DNA of 64,000 nt. Origin: Salipiger thiooxidans (lineage in GTDB: Bacteria; Pseudomonadota; Alphaproteobacteria; Rhodobacterales; Rhodobacteraceae). How positions within the stretch are numbered: the stretch's first letter is position 1; the number at the start of each line of letters is the position of its first letter. The notes beneath the pieces are model-generated. The model did no database searches, was not told where the DNA came from, and saw only the letters and a list, made by a program, of their open reading frames with translations. This document shows, piece by piece, positions 9,169 through 17,020 of the stretch. The position numbers and the translations under genes were made by a program. Where the stretch lies: assembly GCF_900102075.1 (NCBI RefSeq), contig NZ_FNAV01000009.1, positions 124,001-188,000 of the forward strand. The letters run 5' to 3'.

Positions 9169-9864
9169 ATGCTGCGCTTCACCCCGATCCTGCTCGCCCT
9201 GCTCTATGCCATCGCGATGTACCGATTCTCGGCCTGGCGCACCGCGCGCGAGCTCGATGCGCGCTCGACCGAGCTTGCCGATCCAAGACTGAAGCAGCTC
9301 ACCGACCGCATGGCGGCGGCGCTCGACCTGCCGCGGATCCGTGTGAACATCTACGAGATCGAGCCGGTCAACGGGCTCGCGGCGCCGGACGGGCGGATCT
9401 TCATCACGCGTGGCTTCCACGACCGTTACCGTGCAGGCGAGGTCAGCGCCGAGGAACTTGCGAGCGTCATCGCCCACGAACTCGGGCACGTGGCGCTTGG
9501 TCATTCGCGGCGGCGGATGATCGACTTCTCCGGCCAGAACGCCCTGCGCACCGCGCTCGCCATGGTGCTGAGCCGCTTCATTCCGGGCTTCGGTCCGTGG
9601 ATCGCCACGACGCTCATGCGGCTTCTGGCAGCACGGCTGTCGCGCGGGGACGAGTACGAGGCCGACGCCTATGCGGCAGCGCTCCTGCACAAGGCGGGAA
9701 TCGGCGTGGGGCCGCAGAAGACGCTCTTCGAAAAGCTCGAGCGCCTCACCCGCAGCCGTGGCGGCGCGGTTCCCGCGTGGCTGCTGTCGCACCCGAAGAC
9801 CTCGGAGCGGATCGCCGCCATCGAGGCGCTGGAAGCGCGCTGGGAGGCGGTGTCGCGGAACTGA
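9169..9864 (+). CDS. M48-family zinc metalloprotease
   Basis: The protein has 231 residues with one N-terminal hydrophobic segment (about 4-20) that could anchor it to the inner membrane. The zinc motif HELGH is at 103-107, and the third ligand is expected in RGDEYEADAYA near residue 165, the classic M48 EADAYA signature. It is a minimal member of the family without the extra transmembrane segments of HtpX. The likely role is proteolysis of membrane or periplasmic substrates. It is separated from gyrA by the inverted repeat and converges on the small exported protein gene at 9869. Confidence 0.88.
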   Translation: MLRFTPILLALLYAIAMYRFSAWRTARELDARSTELADPRLKQLTDRMAAALDLPRIRVNIYEIEPVNGLAAPDGRIFITRGFHDRYRAGEVSAEELASVIAHELGHVALGHSRRRMIDFSGQNALRTALAMVLSRFIPGFGPWIATTLMRLLAARLSRGDEYEADAYAAALLHKAGIGVGPQKTLFEKLERLTRSRGGAVPAWLLSHPKTSERIAAIEALEARWEAVSRN

Positions 9865-9868
9865 GCGC

Positions 9869-10162
9869 TCAGCGGTTGAGAAGCGAGCGGATCATGCTGC
9901 GCTTCTCGTGGTCGCTGCGGTCGTGGTGGATGATGTCGCGCAGCCGGGCGCTGTATTCGGGCGGCAGCTTGTCGACATCGAGGCCGGGCGACAGAAACAC
10001 CAGCTGCTGCTTCTCGCCCGCGGTCAGCGGCACCGGGCGGCCGAATCCGAGCGGCAGCCGCGGGAACGAGCCCTCAGCGGCGTTGCCACGCGTGGGAGAC
10101 GCCACGGCGGCGAGAATGATACCAAGCACCACGAGCGCTACGCTGACGGCTTTCACGAGCAT
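9869..10162 (-). CDS. Small exported protein of unknown function
   Basis: This is a 97-residue protein with a clear signal peptide (MLVKAVSVALVVLGIILAAV, cleavage near GNAAEG at about residue 30). The mature part is about 65 residues and ends in IIHHDRSDHEKRSMIRSLLNR. I do not recognise a family. The ATG at 10162 is chosen because upstream in-frame starts would bury the signal peptide under 70 or more low-quality residues. It is divergent from thrS. It could be periplasmic or membrane-tethered; no function is assigned. Confidence 0.65.
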   Translation of the reverse strand: MLVKAVSVALVVLGIILAAVASPTRGNAAEGSFPRLPLGFGRPVPLTAGEKQQLVFLSPGLDVDKLPPEYSARLRDIIHHDRSDHEKRSMIRSLLNR

Positions 10163-10380
10163 CTGACCTGCCTTTCGCTTTCCCCAAAAGATAGGCCCTG
10201 CCGCGCCGCGTGCAAGGCCCCGGCCCTGCCGGCGCGCCACGGCCACAGCCCTCGGTCGCAAAGCACCAGACCACCACCACCGTTCTTGACACCCCCGCCC
10301 TGCGGCGCCACAAGGCGGCATCGACATAACCCGCAACCGGGCGTTCCGTGGGCGCCAAACCGACGAGGAGAGCCAGACCA

Positions 10381-12330
10381 ATGGCCCAAATCTCTCTTAC
10401 CTTCCCCGATGGCAATGTGCGCGACTTCGACAGTGGCGTGACTCCGGCCGAAGTCGCGGCGTCGATCTCGAAATCCCTCTCGAAGAAAGCCATCTCGGCG
10501 CAGGTCAACGGCCAGCACTGGGACCTGCAGTGGCCGATCGACGAGAGCGCCGAGATCGCCATCAACACCCTTCAGGACGACGCACCGGCGCTCGAGCTGA
10601 TCCGGCACGACCTCGCGCACGTCATGGCGCGCGCCGTGCAGGAGATCTGGCCCGACACCAAGGTCACCATCGGCCCGGTCACCGAGAACGGCTGGTTCTA
10701 CGATTTCGACCGCGCCGAGCCCTTCACCCCCGAGGACCTGGGCGCCATCGAGGCGAAGATGAAGGAGATCATCAACGCCCGCGACGCCGTGCGCACCGAG
10801 ATCTGGGACCGCGCCCGCGCCCGCGCCTTCTACGAAGAGCGCGGCGAAGGCTACAAGGTCGAGCTCGTGGACCGCATCCCCGAGGGCGCGGACATCCGCA
10901 TGTACTGGCACGGCGAGTGGCAGGATCTCTGCCGCGGCCCGCACCTGCAGAGCACCGGCCAGCTGCCGGCGGATGCCTTCAAGCTGATGGGCGTGTCGGG
11001 CGCCTACTGGTTCGGCGACGTCAACCGCCCGATGCTCCAGCGCATCCAGGGCGTGGCCTTCCGCAACCGCGACGACCTGAAGAAGTACCTCAACTTCCTC
11101 GAGGAAGCCGCCAAGCGCGACCACCGCAAGCTCGGCCGCGAGATGGATCTCTTCCACCTCCAGCCCGAGGCGCCGGGCCAGATCTTCTGGCACCCGAACG
11201 GCTGGACCGTCTACACCTCGCTGCAGGACTACATGCGGCGGATGCAGCGCAAGGACGGCTACGTCGAGGTGAATACCCCGCAGGTGGTGAACCGCAAGCT
11301 CTGGGAAGAGTCCGGCCACTGGGAAAACTACCGCGAGAACATGTTCATCGTGGAAGTGGACGAGGAAGGCGCGCGCGAGAAGACCATCAACGCGCTGAAG
11401 CCGATGAACTGCCCGTGCCACGTGCAGATCTTCAACCACGGGCTCAAGTCCTACCGCGACCTGCCGCTGCGCATGGCCGAGTTCGGTTCGTGCAACCGCT
11501 ACGAGCCCTCGGGCGCGCTGCACGGCATCATGCGGGTCCGCGGCTTCACCCAGGACGATGCGCACATCTTCTGCACCTTCGACCAGATCGAGGAGGAGTC
11601 GAAGAAGTTCATCGACTTCCTCGCCAAGATCTATGCCGACCTTGGTTTCGACAGCTGGCGGGTGAAACTCTCGACCCGGCCCGAGAAGCGCGTGGGCTCG
11701 GAAGAGAGCTGGGACAGCATGGAGGAGGCGCTGGCCAACGCCTGCAAGGCCGCCGGCCGCGAGTTCGAGATCTTCCCGGGCGAAGGCGCCTTCTACGCGC
11801 CCAAGCTCGAGTTCGTGCTGACCGACGCCATCGGCCGCGACTGGCAGTGCGGCACGCTGCAGCTCGACCCCAACCTGCCCGAGCGTCTCGACGCCAACTA
11901 TGTCGGGCAGGACGGCGAGAAGCACCGGCCGATCATGCTGCACCGCGCCGTGCTGGGCTCGTTCGAGCGCTTCATCGGCATCCTGATCGAGGAACACTCG
12001 GGCAAGCTGCCTTTCTGGCTGGCACCCCGGCAGGTCGTTGTGGCCTCGATCACCTCGGAAGCGGATGACTACGTGCACGAGGCCGTGGCCGCGCTGCGCG
12101 CCGCCGGCGTCCGCGCCGAGGCCGACGTGCGCAACGAGAAGATCAACTACAAGGTGCGCGAGCACTCGCTCGGCAAGGTGCCGGTGATCCTTGCCGTGGG
12201 CCATCGCGAGGTCGAGGAGCGCACCGTGACGGTTCGCCGTCTGGGCGAGAAGCAGACCCAGGTCCGCAGCCTTGACGAGATCGCGGCCGAGCTCGGCACC
12301 GAGGCCACGCCGCCGGATCTGCGCGGCTGA
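10381..12330 (+). CDS. thrS: Threonyl-tRNA synthetase
   Basis: This 649-residue class II synthetase charges tRNA-Thr. The order is an N-terminal TGS domain (about 1-62), the editing domain (about 65-220, with [16 protein letters not shown]), the catalytic core, and the C-terminal anticodon-binding domain from about 545. The core contains the zinc cysteine in [10 protein letters not shown], the motif-2 arginine region [12 protein letters not shown] and motif 3 in [23 protein letters not shown] upstream of the ATG at 10381 supports that start over one 11 codons earlier. A strong hairpin follows the gene. Confidence 0.98.
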   Translation: MAQISLTFPDGNVRDFDSGVTPAEVAASISKSLSKKAISAQVNGQHWDLQWPIDESAEIAINTLQDDAPALELIRHDLAHVMARAVQEIWPDTKVTIGPVTENGWFYDFDRAEPFTPEDLGAIEAKMKEIINARDAVRTEIWDRARARAFYEERGEGYKVELVDRIPEGADIRMYWHGEWQDLCRGPHLQSTGQLPADAFKLMGVSGAYWFGDVNRPMLQRIQGVAFRNRDDLKKYLNFLEEAAKRDHRKLGREMDLFHLQPEAPGQIFWHPNGWTVYTSLQDYMRRMQRKDGYVEVNTPQVVNRKLWEESGHWENYRENMFIVEVDEEGAREKTINALKPMNCPCHVQIFNHGLKSYRDLPLRMAEFGSCNRYEPSGALHGIMRVRGFTQDDAHIFCTFDQIEEESKKFIDFLAKIYADLGFDSWRVKLSTRPEKRVGSEESWDSMEEALANACKAAGREFEIFPGEGAFYAPKLEFVLTDAIGRDWQCGTLQLDPNLPERLDANYVGQDGEKHRPIMLHRAVLGSFERFIGILIEEHSGKLPFWLAPRQVVVASITSEADDYVHEAVAALRAAGVRAEADVRNEKINYKVREHSLGKVPVILAVGHREVEERTVTVRRLGEKQTQVRSLDEIAAELGTEATPPDLRG

Positions 12331-12379
12331 TCACATCCCGCTCCCGCCAGCGTGCGCGGCGGTTGTAACATTCCTCACG

Positions 12380-12410
12380 ACGGGCCCCCACGCGATGCGC
12401 GGGGGCCCGT
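12380..12410 (+). terminator. thrS terminator hairpin
   Basis: ACGGGCCCCC pairs perfectly with GGGGGCCCGT, with an inner CGC/GCG stem around GAT. The T tract is short, but the stem is by far the strongest after thrS. Confidence 0.75.
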
Positions 12411-12597
12411 TGCGTTGTAACAAAGGCCCCTCCGGCCCCGTGATGACGTTACGACTGCGCTTTCGCGGTTTTGGAATACCTCATCTTTTCAGCGTCCTGA
12501 TGCCGCGCATCCGATACCCGGGCAGCGACAGGGGATGACACACGCGTGACGCACTTCCCCGTGAATGGCGCGGGCTGCGGACCGGGCGCACCATTCG

Positions 12598-12626
12598 GGT
12601 GTCGCCGGGTTGAACCCGCCGACACC
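12598..12626 (+). promoter_or_regulatory. Imperfect inverted repeat in the leader of the DUF2282 gene
   Basis: GGTGTCG (12598-12604) pairs with CGACACC (12620-12626), and CGGGTT pairs with AACCCG inside, with a C.C mismatch between the two helices. It ends 19 nt before the ribosome binding site. It could be an operator or an RNA stem in the 5' leader. Confidence 0.5.
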
Positions 12627-12658
12627 ATCCAACGGGACCTTCAACAGGGAAGATGAAG

Positions 12659-12964
12659 ATGTCGAACAAACTGAAAACCGTGGCGCTGCTGGGCGCCGTT
12701 GCAACCGCCGTCACGCTCAGCGCCCAGACCGTGCAGGCGCAGGCCAAGGAGAAGTGCTTCGGCGTGGCGCTGGCCGGCCAGAACGACTGCGCCGCCGGCC
12801 CCGGCACCACCTGCGCGGGCACTGCCAAGGTCGACTACCAGGGCAACGCCTGGAAGCTGGTCGACGCCGGCACCTGCATGGAGATGGAGCTGCCCGCCAT
12901 GGCCGACGGCTCGGCCCGCATGGGCTCGCTCGAGGCGCTGGACCGCGACCTGCCGGCCTCCTGA
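12659..12964 (+). CDS. bufA: DUF2282 bufferin-type RiPP precursor peptide
   Basis: The precursor has 101 residues. A signal peptide ([20 protein letters not shown]...QAQA) is followed by a short mature protein with four cysteines at positions 33, 44, 52 and 73, in the family pattern [42 protein letters not shown]2282 proteins with this spacing are the bufferin precursors (gold-induced GigP-like). In characterised homologues, cysteines are modified by a DUF692 enzyme and the peptide binds copper in the periplasm. The ATG at 12659 is preferred to the one at 12653 because AGGGA is 8 nt away from it but only 2 nt from the earlier ATG. The acidic tail after Cys73 is about 28 residues. Confidence 0.88.
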   Translation: MSNKLKTVALLGAVATAVTLSAQTVQAQAKEKCFGVALAGQNDCAAGPGTTCAGTAKVDYQGNAWKLVDAGTCMEMELPAMADGSARMGSLEALDRDLPAS

Positions 12965-12978
12965 CCGGACGACGCCGA

Positions 12979-13004
12979 CCGGGGCGGCACCCTGCCCGCC
13001 CCGG
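12979..13004 (+). promoter_or_regulatory. Intercistronic hairpin between precursor and modifying-enzyme genes
   Basis: CCGGGGCGG and CCGCCCCGG form a perfect 9-bp GC stem with an 8-nt loop, 14 nt after the precursor stop and before the enzyme's ribosome binding site. With no T run it is more likely a partial terminator or 3' RNA-stability stem than a full stop, which would give more peptide than enzyme. Confidence 0.6.
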
Positions 13005-13030
13005 CACATCCCATGAGGGAGGGACGGGAC

Positions 13031-13879
13031 ATGACCTTCGACACGCTGCCCGCCGCTGCGGGCGTCGGCTACAAGCCGAAGCATTTCAACGACATCCTCG
13101 AGAACCCGGCGCCGGTCGGCTGGCTCGAGATCCACGCCGAGAACTACATGGGCGACGGCGGCCGGCCACTGGCGCAGCTGCGCGCGCTGGCCGAGCGGTT
13201 CCCGATCTCGGTGCATGGCGTGGGGCTGTCGATCGGCGGCGAGGGACGGCTCGACCCCGAGCACCTCGCCCGGCTCCGCCACCTGCTGCGCTGGCTGAAC
13301 CCGGCGAGCTTCTCCGAGCATCTGGCGTGGTCGACCCATGACAGCGCCTTTCTCAACGACCTGCTGCCGCTGCCCTACACCGACGCGACGCTGGCCCGCG
13401 TCTGCGACCACATCGACGAAGTGCAGGAGACGCTCGGTCGGCGGATGCTGCTCGAGAACCCGTCGAGCTATCTCGCCTTTGCCGATAGCACATGGTCCGA
13501 GCCCGACTTCCTGCGCGAGATCGCCCGGCGCACCGGCTGCGGTCTGCTGCTCGACGTGAACAACGTCTTCGTCTCGGCCACCAACCTCGATTTCACACCG
13601 CAGGGCTACATCGACGCCTTCGCGCTCGAAGAGGTGGGCGAGATCCACATCGGCGGCCATGACGAGGACGAGGGCGACCACGGCCACCCCCTGCTCATCG
13701 ACAGCCACGGGCGCGAGGCGGCGGACCCGGTCTGGGACCTGCTCGACCACACGCTGGCCGGTTCGGGGCCGCGCCCGGTGCTGGTGGAATGGGACACCGA
13801 CGTGCCGGACTGGCCGGTGCTCGCCGCCGAAGCGCGACGCGCCTCCGACGCGCTCCTGCAACCGAGGGCCGCGGCATGA
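13031..13879 (+). CDS. bufB: DUF692 multinuclear non-heme iron oxidative enzyme (MNIO), BufB-like
   Basis: The protein has 282 residues with a TIM-barrel fold expected. Family metal-ligand positions are visible: His62 (SVHGVGLSIGG), His97 (FSEHLAW), Glu142 (LENPSSYL), Asp175 and Asn177 (LDVNNVF), His206 and His210 (EIHIGGHDED), Asp224/His226 (IDSHGRE) and Glu253 (VEWDTD). MNIO enzymes oxidise cysteine or other residues of RiPP precursors; MbnB is the prototype. The start at 13031 follows GAGGGAGGGACGGGAC; the ATG at 13013 lacks such a site. The expected substrate is the DUF2282 peptide just upstream, and the expected partner is the DUF2063 protein whose start overlaps this stop as ATGA. Confidence 0.9.
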   Translation: MTFDTLPAAAGVGYKPKHFNDILENPAPVGWLEIHAENYMGDGGRPLAQLRALAERFPISVHGVGLSIGGEGRLDPEHLARLRHLLRWLNPASFSEHLAWSTHDSAFLNDLLPLPYTDATLARVCDHIDEVQETLGRRMLLENPSSYLAFADSTWSEPDFLREIARRTGCGLLLDVNNVFVSATNLDFTPQGYIDAFALEEVGEIHIGGHDEDEGDHGHPLLIDSHGREAADPVWDLLDHTLAGSGPRPVLVEWDTDVPDWPVLAAEARRASDALLQPRAAA

Positions 13880-14613
13880 TCAGCCAGTCCGCCTTCCGCC
13901 ACGCGCTCACTGACGCAGGGCAACCGGTCCCGGAGACGCTTGTCGACGGGGCCGGACGCCCCGCCGGGCGGCGTTTCTCGGTCTACCGCAACAACGTGGC
14001 CGTCTCGCTCTCCGAGGCGCTCGAGACCGGTTTTCCCGCCGTTGCGGCCCTGCTCGGCGCCGCCAACTTCGCCCGCGTCGCGGCGCGTTTCCTGCGCCAG
14101 CACCCGCCGGGCTCGCCGCTGCTGATGACATGGGGCGGGCAGTTCCCGGCCTTTCTCGAAGGGCTCGACGAGCTCGACACCATGCCGTGGCTGCCCGACG
14201 TGGCGCGCAGCGATCTGGCCATGCGCCGCGCCTACCATGCCGCCGACGCCGCCCCCATCGAGCCCGCCGAGCTGCTTGCCCTCGACGAGGAGGCGCTGGA
14301 ACGGGCCCGCGTCACGCTTGCGCCCGCGGTGCAGCTCATCGCCTCGCGCTGGCCGCTGGCCGAGATCCGCAGCTACGCGCTTGGCGAGACGCCCGAGCGA
14401 CCGAGCTCCGGCGCGCAGGACATCGTGGTCACCCGGCCCGAGTTCGATCCGGTGGTCTCGGCCCTACCCGAGCGCGGCCATGCCTTCGCCCTCGCGCTGA
14501 AGGCGGGCATGCCGCTCGGTGCCGCCGTCACCCAATGCGGCGCGGGCTTCGACCCCGCACCCACCCTCGCGCTGCTGCTCGGTCAGGGCGCCATCACGGG
14601 ATTGATCTCATGA
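13876..14613 (+). CDS. bufC: DUF2063 partner protein of the MNIO enzyme, BufC-like
   Basis: The protein has 245 residues. The N-terminal DUF2063 domain covers roughly residues 3-95, with the hallmark RRFSVYRNNVAVSLSEAL. The remainder is a C-terminal region found in this family. Such proteins bind the precursor peptide and present it to the DUF692 enzyme, as MbnC does for MbnB. Its ATG overlaps the bufB stop (ATGA) and its own stop overlaps the next gene's ATG, showing tight translational coupling. It is soluble, with no signal peptide. Confidence 0.87.
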   Translation: MISQSAFRHALTDAGQPVPETLVDGAGRPAGRRFSVYRNNVAVSLSEALETGFPAVAALLGAANFARVAARFLRQHPPGSPLLMTWGGQFPAFLEGLDELDTMPWLPDVARSDLAMRRAYHAADAAPIEPAELLALDEEALERARVTLAPAVQLIASRWPLAEIRSYALGETPERPSSGAQDIVVTRPEFDPVVSALPERGHAFALALKAGMPLGAAVTQCGAGFDPAPTLALLLGQGAITGLIS

Positions 14614-15185
14614 CCCGGTTTTTCATGCTTTACCAGGATACCGCCGACTGGCTCGAGATCCGCACCACGGGGCTGCTGCCCCTGCTCGCCCGGCTCACCT
14701 TTGCAGCAACACTGCTGGTCTATTTCTGGAGTTCCGCCCGCACCAAGCTCGGCGACGGGCTCTTCGGGCTGATCATCCCCTCGGACGGCGCCTATGCACA
14801 GATCTTCCCCCGCCAGCTCGAGGCTGCGGGCTACGACATCTCGCAGCTCGGCATCCTGCACTGGGCGGTGACGGTCGCCGGCACCTGGGCAGAATTCCTG
14901 CTGCCGCTGCTGGTGGTCCTGGGGCTTGCCACCCGACTGGCGGCGCTGGGAATGATCGGCTTCGTCACGGTACAGAGCCTCACCGACCTCTATGGTCACG
15001 GTGCCATCGCCCATGACGAGACCGTGGGCGCGCTCTTCGACCGCATGCCCGACGCCATGATCCTAGATCAGCGGCTGCTCTGGATGTTCCTGATGGTCAC
15101 GCTGGTGCTGAAGGGCGGAGGCTGGTTGGCGCTCGACCGCGGCCTGTCACGGCTCGCGACGCCGCGACAGTCCCCCGCTCTCTGA
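14610..15185 (+). CDS. DoxX-family membrane protein of the bufferin-like cassette
   Basis: The protein has 191 residues. Hydrophobic segments lie at about 20-45, 85-110, 113-135 and 150-170, in the DoxX/DUF417-like four-helix arrangement, with TRLAALGMIGFVTVQSLTDLYGHG between helices 3 and 4. DoxX genes close the gold-induced gigPABT operon of Cupriavidus and many bufferin operons; the molecular role is not known. It overlaps the DUF2063 gene by ATGA and is the last gene of the cassette; the ArsC-like gene beyond runs in the opposite direction. Confidence 0.85.
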   Translation: MTRFFMLYQDTADWLEIRTTGLLPLLARLTFAATLLVYFWSSARTKLGDGLFGLIIPSDGAYAQIFPRQLEAAGYDISQLGILHWAVTVAGTWAEFLLPLLVVLGLATRLAALGMIGFVTVQSLTDLYGHGAIAHDETVGALFDRMPDAMILDQRLLWMFLMVTLVLKGGGWLALDRGLSRLATPRQSPAL

Positions 15186-15195
15186 CCCGCGCCCG

Positions 15196-15516
15196 TCAGG
15201 CGGCGACGCCGAGCGCCGCCTGCACCGACTTGTCCCAGCCCAGATGCATCGCATCGCCATCGACGATGAGCGGACGCTTCATCAGGGCGGGATGCGCCGC
15301 CAGCAATTCCAGCGGCGGCGCCGCGCGCTCTGCCTCCGACAGCCCCCGCCAGGTGGTGGAGCGCGTGTTCAGGAGCTTTTCGCCAAACCGCTCATGCGCC
15401 GCGGCCAGCACATCGCCCGGCACACCATCGGCGCGCACGTCGACCAGCTCTGCCTGTGGCAATGCCTTCAATGCCTTGCGGCACGTGTCGCAATTCTTGA
15501 GCCCGTAGAGTTTCAT
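15196..15516 (-). CDS. ArsC/Spx-family thioredoxin-fold protein
   Basis: This 106-residue protein begins MKLYGLKNCDTCRKALKAL, with the redox motif CDTC at about residues 9-12. C-terminal features typical of the ArsC/Spx fold are LMKRPLIVDGDAMHLGW. Proteins of this size without further cysteines are usually annotated as arsenate reductase-related or Spx/MgsR-like; no ars genes are nearby, so arsenate reduction is unsupported. The ATG at 15516 is preceded by GAGGGCGAG; a longer reading frame to 15636 begins with non-homologous sequence. It converges on the DoxX gene. Confidence 0.85.
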   Translation of the reverse strand: MKLYGLKNCDTCRKALKALPQAELVDVRADGVPGDVLAAAHERFGEKLLNTRSTTWRGLSEAERAAPPLELLAAHPALMKRPLIVDGDAMHLGWDKSVQAALGVAA

Positions 15517-15740
15517 CTCGCCCTCTTCTTTTGCCTCGTGCGCACAATTTATCGCCGATTGCTGCGGGCGCGAGGTGTTTCTCTTGATTTTTACATCGCC
15601 TGTGTAACGCTTTTGGCTGTGACCTTCGACGATCAATCCCGGAGGGCGGTGAACGCACCCCCTTCCTGAAAGGCGAATGTGACGGGGCGCCCGGCCTGGC
15701 CGGGGTAAACTTATGAAAGACTTGGAAGGAGCACGGGAAC

Positions 15741-15947
15741 ATGCCGAGCGGCACCGTGAAATGGTTCAATACCACGAAAGGCTACGGCTTCATCGCGCCC
15801 GAAGAGGGCGGCAAGGACGTCTTCGTCCATATCTCCGCGGTGGAACGCTCTGGCCTCACCGGGCTCGCGGACAACCAGAAGGTTAGCTACGAGCTGAAAG
15901 AAGGTCGTGACGGCCGCATGATGGCGTCCGACCTGAAAACACTTTGA
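15741..15947 (+). CDS. Cold-shock protein (CspA family)
   Basis: This 68-residue single-domain OB-fold protein binds single-stranded nucleic acid. RNP1 is KGYGFIAPE and RNP2 is VFVHISAVE, with the leading GTVKWFN. AAGGAG lies 10 nt upstream of the start. The gap of 224 nt before it is free of genes and contains a GC-rich CCCGGCC-T-GGCCGGG inverted repeat about 40 nt upstream, so a structured 5' leader of the sort used for cold-shock control is possible, but this is inference. Confidence 0.95.
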   Translation: MPSGTVKWFNTTKGYGFIAPEEGGKDVFVHISAVERSGLTGLADNQKVSYELKEGRDGRMMASDLKTL

Positions 15948-16019
15948 CCTGAAATCATATTTCCTCGTCCCGGCCTGCAGGCCGGGACCTATCCGCCTTG
16001 GCATGTGCCCTGCGCCAGC

Positions 16020-16925
16020 TCACTGCGTTTGCAGGCGGGTCGCCTCCTGTCCGGCGAGGCGGATCAGATCGGTCATGTAGGGTTTCTGCAGATCGCCCGA
16101 ACGGGTCGCAGCATAGAGCGTGCGGCGCAGACCCTTCTTGGTCAGCGGCCGGGTGACGTAGTCGGAGTTGTATTTCACCTCGCGCACCACCCAGTCGGGC
16201 AGCACCGCCACGCCGCGGTTCGACGCGACCAGCAGCAGGATCACCGCGGTCAGTTCGACCTGTCGAATCGCGGAGGGCTCGACCTTGGCGGGGCTCAGGA
16301 GTTGCGAGAACACGTCGAGCCGCGCCCGGTCCACCGGATAGGTGATGAGCGTCTCTCCACGGAAATCCTGCGCATCGACATAGGGCTTGGCGGCCAGCGG
16401 ATGCGCCGAGGCGGCGACGAAGACAGGACTGTAGTCGAAGAGCGGCGTGAAGACGATGTTGGGGAGGTCCTCGGGGTCGGAGGAGATCACCACGTCCACG
16501 TCCTCCTTCTCGAGCGCCGGCAGCGCGTCGAAGGCGAGCCCCGGGCGGATGTCCACGTCGACGTCGGGCCAGTGCTTGCGAAAGGCCTCGAGCACCGGGA
16601 ACAGCCATTCGAAACAGGCGTGGCACTCGATGGCGATGTGCAGCCGTCCCGAGCGCCCCGCCCGCAGCCCCGCGAACTCGGCCTGCGCCGCCTCGACCTG
16701 AGGCAGCACCTGCTCGGCCAGCCGCAGAAGCCGCAGCCCCGCCGCCGACAGCCGCATGGGCTTGGAGCGGCGCACGAAAAGCTCGATGCCGGCCTGATCC
16801 TCCAGCCCCTTGATCTGATGGGACAAAGCCGACTGCGTGATGTTCAGCTGGTCCGCCGCACGGGCCAGGCCGCCCGCCTCGTGGATCGCCCTGATGGTGC
16901 GCAAGTGACGGAATTCGATATGCAT
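16020..16925 (-). CDS. metR: LysR-type regulator MetR
   Basis: The regulator has 301 residues. The N-terminal winged helix-turn-helix is visible at about residues 17-60 (AGGLARAADQLNITQSALS), followed by a LysR substrate-binding domain. MetR proteins use homocysteine as co-effector and control met genes. Divergent placement opposite metF, with a 95-nt shared promoter region carrying a TGAG-N5-CTCA palindrome, supports the assignment. The ATG at 16925 (MHIEFRHLRT) is the family start; an upstream in-frame start at 16973 adds 16 unrelated residues. Confidence 0.93.
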   Translation of the reverse strand: MHIEFRHLRTIRAIHEAGGLARAADQLNITQSALSHQIKGLEDQAGIELFVRRSKPMRLSAAGLRLLRLAEQVLPQVEAAQAEFAGLRAGRSGRLHIAIECHACFEWLFPVLEAFRKHWPDVDVDIRPGLAFDALPALEKEDVDVVISSDPEDLPNIVFTPLFDYSPVFVAASAHPLAAKPYVDAQDFRGETLITYPVDRARLDVFSQLLSPAKVEPSAIRQVELTAVILLLVASNRGVAVLPDWVVREVKYNSDYVTRPLTKKGLRRTLYAATRSGDLQKPYMTDLIRLAGQEATRLQTQ

Positions 16926-16959
16926 CCCAGTGTTTCGCTCATGTTGTTCTTGAGATTTA

Positions 16960-16972
16960 TGAGTTTGTCTCA
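16960..16972. promoter_or_regulatory. Candidate MetR operator between metR and metF
   Basis: TGAG-TTTGT-CTCA is a perfect inverted repeat close to the MetR consensus TGAA-N5-TTCA. It lies 48 nt upstream of metF and 34 nt upstream of metR. Confidence 0.6.
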
Positions 16973-17020
16973 CAATGCCCTTTGTGCAACAAGGATCCCA
17001 GCAAAAATGAGGATCCCGGC

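Larger units (their letters stand above)
12331..12658 (+). other. Intergenic region between thrS and the bufferin-like cassette
   Basis: It holds the thrS terminator hairpin (12380-12410), about 185 nt without a recognisable gene, a 29-nt imperfect inverted repeat (12598-12626), and the ribosome binding site AGGGA at 12646-12650. The promoter of the cassette must lie here. GTAACA at 12417 and GGAAT at 12473 loosely resemble ECF-sigma -35 elements, but no convincing -10 partner is present. Confidence 0.6.

Noticed and set aside
10153-12204. 683-codon open frame on the minus strand
   Set aside because: Antisense to thrS; no recognisable domain.
12411-12597. ECF-sigma promoter for the bufferin-like cassette
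   Set aside because: GTAACA and GGAAT boxes occur, but neither has a matching -10 element at proper spacing.
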